Assembly (NCBI RefSeq): GCF_900108225.1
Contig: NZ_FNUZ01000004.1
Span: forward strand, 248,001-312,000
DNA: 64,000 nucleotides
Direction of reading: 5' to 3'
Source of the DNA: Thalassococcus halodurans
GTDB lineage: Bacteria > Pseudomonadota > Alphaproteobacteria > Rhodobacterales > Rhodobacteraceae
Part shown: piece after piece, positions 63,701 to 64,000 of the stretch
Layout of the letters: the number at the start of each line of letters is the position of its first letter
Position numbering within the stretch: position 1 is the stretch's first letter
Notes under the pieces: model-generated
The model's database searches: none
Told to the model about the DNA's origin: nothing
The model's input: only the letters and a program-made list of their open reading frames with translations
Position numbers and translations under genes: made by a program

Positions 63701-64000
63701 ATACGGACGACCAGGGAAACAAGGTCGGATCGCAGGTCGTATCCCTGAGCGAGTCCAGCTTTGGCATCGGGTTCGAACAGACGATTGCACAGTCCTCAAG
63801 CGTTACAGTGCTGACCGGTGAGCTAAGCGGCGTCCATTCGATGTACCGTTCGGCCGTCGAGACCACGGAAACAACGCGCGGTCGAATTGATGCAGGGGTT
63901 CGAATCAAATTCGACAACATGACCGAGATCAGCCTGTCGGCGTTCTATGACGGTCTTGGTGTGGATGATTACGAAGCGACTGGCGCGAATTTCCTGTTCC
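60763..64000 (+). CDS. Repeat-rich autotransporter-type outer membrane protein (5' part)
   Basis: At least 1079 residues, cut by the window end. The first ~44 residues form a signal peptide (FRALAVGAVACFATLIASPS, then QA); an ATG 11 codons later (60796) is an alternative start. A unique domain (about 45-176, with an ACRF/WCAM cysteine pair) precedes five ~98-residue PKD/REJ-like repeats (178-669), one bacterial Ig-like domain (RPTVTMTASGSNFQLGENIT, about 672-785) and then an autotransporter beta barrel (FWTSFQGVWSRNSGNDQRYV onward). Probably surface adhesion; function inferred from architecture. Confidence 0.8.
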   Translation, partial: MPRNFLSKVGCMFLKNNGFRALAVGAVACFATLIASPSQALEAIPAQLVEPEGATGACRFKIGADGGIVGVVLEDLPFGNNIYKYTGDSLYFGNDGFDAGQGALTEAEIESWCAMTDVTIITLDGATVGTGTFASDAYMGIVFQGTSNADSIRRQYEFALSGATGTTIVSTATVIAVNNAPTADAGTDQTVASGATVTLAGSGTDPDSDPLTYSWTQTAGTTVSLSSTSAAGPTFTAPTLVPGASNETLTFSLIVNDGTDDSVADTVDITVTPPANVLPTADAGLDQTVQAPTTVTLDGSASSSNNVGQSLTHDWLQTSGTAVTLSSSSAVSPTFSTPTLAIGDPDAILVFELTVSEATGDEDTDTVQITVQAPANTPPVANAGLDQSVNSAESVTLSGSGTDADAHPFSFQWTQVSGTTVTLSDTSAASPTFTAPTLAVGAPSEDLVFQLVLNDGFDDSDPDQVTITVNPPANTVPIANAGPDQAVDGGATVALSGSATDPDGQTITYEWSQTGGSAVTLSSTTAASPTFTAPAVAIGDPDVILTFSLIVNDGVASSSADSVTITVSAPTNSAPVADAGVDQVVASGASVTLSGGATDGDADELTYVWSQLSGTTVSLSSTTATQPTFTAPTLAFNGANEVLEFQLIANDGTVDSAPDTVLVTVVAPQDTTRPTVTMTASGSNFQLGENITVQVTFSEPVSGVSEEDFLIENATIVDLFGGTTTKVSGNPTALIPGFVSSATLVVSPTKATSPVTVQMLADAVSDDAGNTNLASAVFAISPNAFKLAEEGNAEGMGARARALMLAQPDLRSLMHDRSGKCFALRVREDSGSACVSTMGDAPFWTSFQGVWSRNSGNDQRYVNLTFGAHLMQSDSLIVGAMVQLDDTKADVTEGTFEGQGWLAGPYVVGRINGTELIYSASLLHGRAENRLEIADVSEGDFTSRRTLATLGLEGRYDVKDGLTLIPALDVAYVEDVQEAYTDDQGNKVGSQVVSLSESSFGIGFEQTIAQSSSVTVLTGELSGVHSMYRSAVETTETTRGRIDAGVRIKFDNMTEISLSAFYDGLGVDDYEATGANFLF
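61294..62770 (+). repeat. Five in-frame PKD/REJ-like repeats
   Basis: The phrase ADAGxDQxV or ANAGxDQxV recurs at 61312, 61606, 61906, 62200 and 62494, i.e. every 294 or 300 bases. Each unit also has VTLSGSxTD, WTQxxGTTVxLS, PTFTAPTL and a final VxITV. Copies differ at many positions, so they are old duplications, not recent ones. Confidence 0.9.

Overview
The window looks like a chromosomal segment of a Rhodobacterales (Roseobacter-type) alphaproteobacterium. The evidence is the GC-rich coding, the aerobic cobalamin gene set (cobG, cobN, cobE, bluB, a bluE-like kinase, DUF1636 proteins), the carboxyspermidine-type polyamine pair, the CTC-type L25 protein and the dense ATGA stop/start overlaps. 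No transposase, integrase, phage block or CRISPR array is visible. The window cuts a gene at each end.

1-22.7 kb: cobalamin synthesis. A minus-strand cobalt-uptake unit (cbtB and the start of a probable cbtA) follows a cobalamin riboswitch. A second cobalamin riboswitch at about 14.2 kb precedes a long minus-strand operon: DUF1636, cobW, cobN, cobG, cobH, cobI, cobJ, then cobL, cobE, cobM, cobB, cobA and a second DUF1636 protein. cobK lies inside this operon on the opposite strand. cobO-cobQ (plus), bluB-cobC-cobD-threonine kinase-alpha-ribazole phosphatase (minus) and cobP-cobT-cobV (plus) complete corrin adenosylation, the aminopropanol arm and the lower-ligand loop. cobF and the cobST chelatase partners are not here.

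22.8-40.3 kb: core metabolism with some less familiar genes. trpB is followed by two exported PepSY-like proteins with poly-aspartate tails and a membrane-anchored LuxR-type regulator. Then come DUF2237, DUF2332, pth, and asd with a candidate leader-peptide attenuator; DUF3307 and a Popeye-like cyclic-nucleotide-binding membrane protein; rplY, an MFS carrier, lldD-like and type II NADH dehydrogenase genes; the carboxyspermidine dehydrogenase/decarboxylase pair; trpA; and an epimerase.

40.5-51.9 kb: two orphan genes with lower GC, a DUF1007/NicO nickel-cobalt transporter pair, a MATE exporter, ychF, tRNA-Ser(GCU), a DUF2971 gene, a decayed acyltransferase-like gene and a large SAM-cyclase-ATPase signalling protein.

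51.9-64 kb: a minus-strand operon encoding a bicovalent-FAD oxidase, two proteins that look like the two halves of a LodA-type quinoprotein (the second fused to a ferritin-like domain), a radical SAM/SPASM enzyme and a flavoprotein hydroxylase. This is the best candidate for an undescribed system in the window. A lone tail-collar protein and the 5' part of a repeat-rich autotransporter follow.
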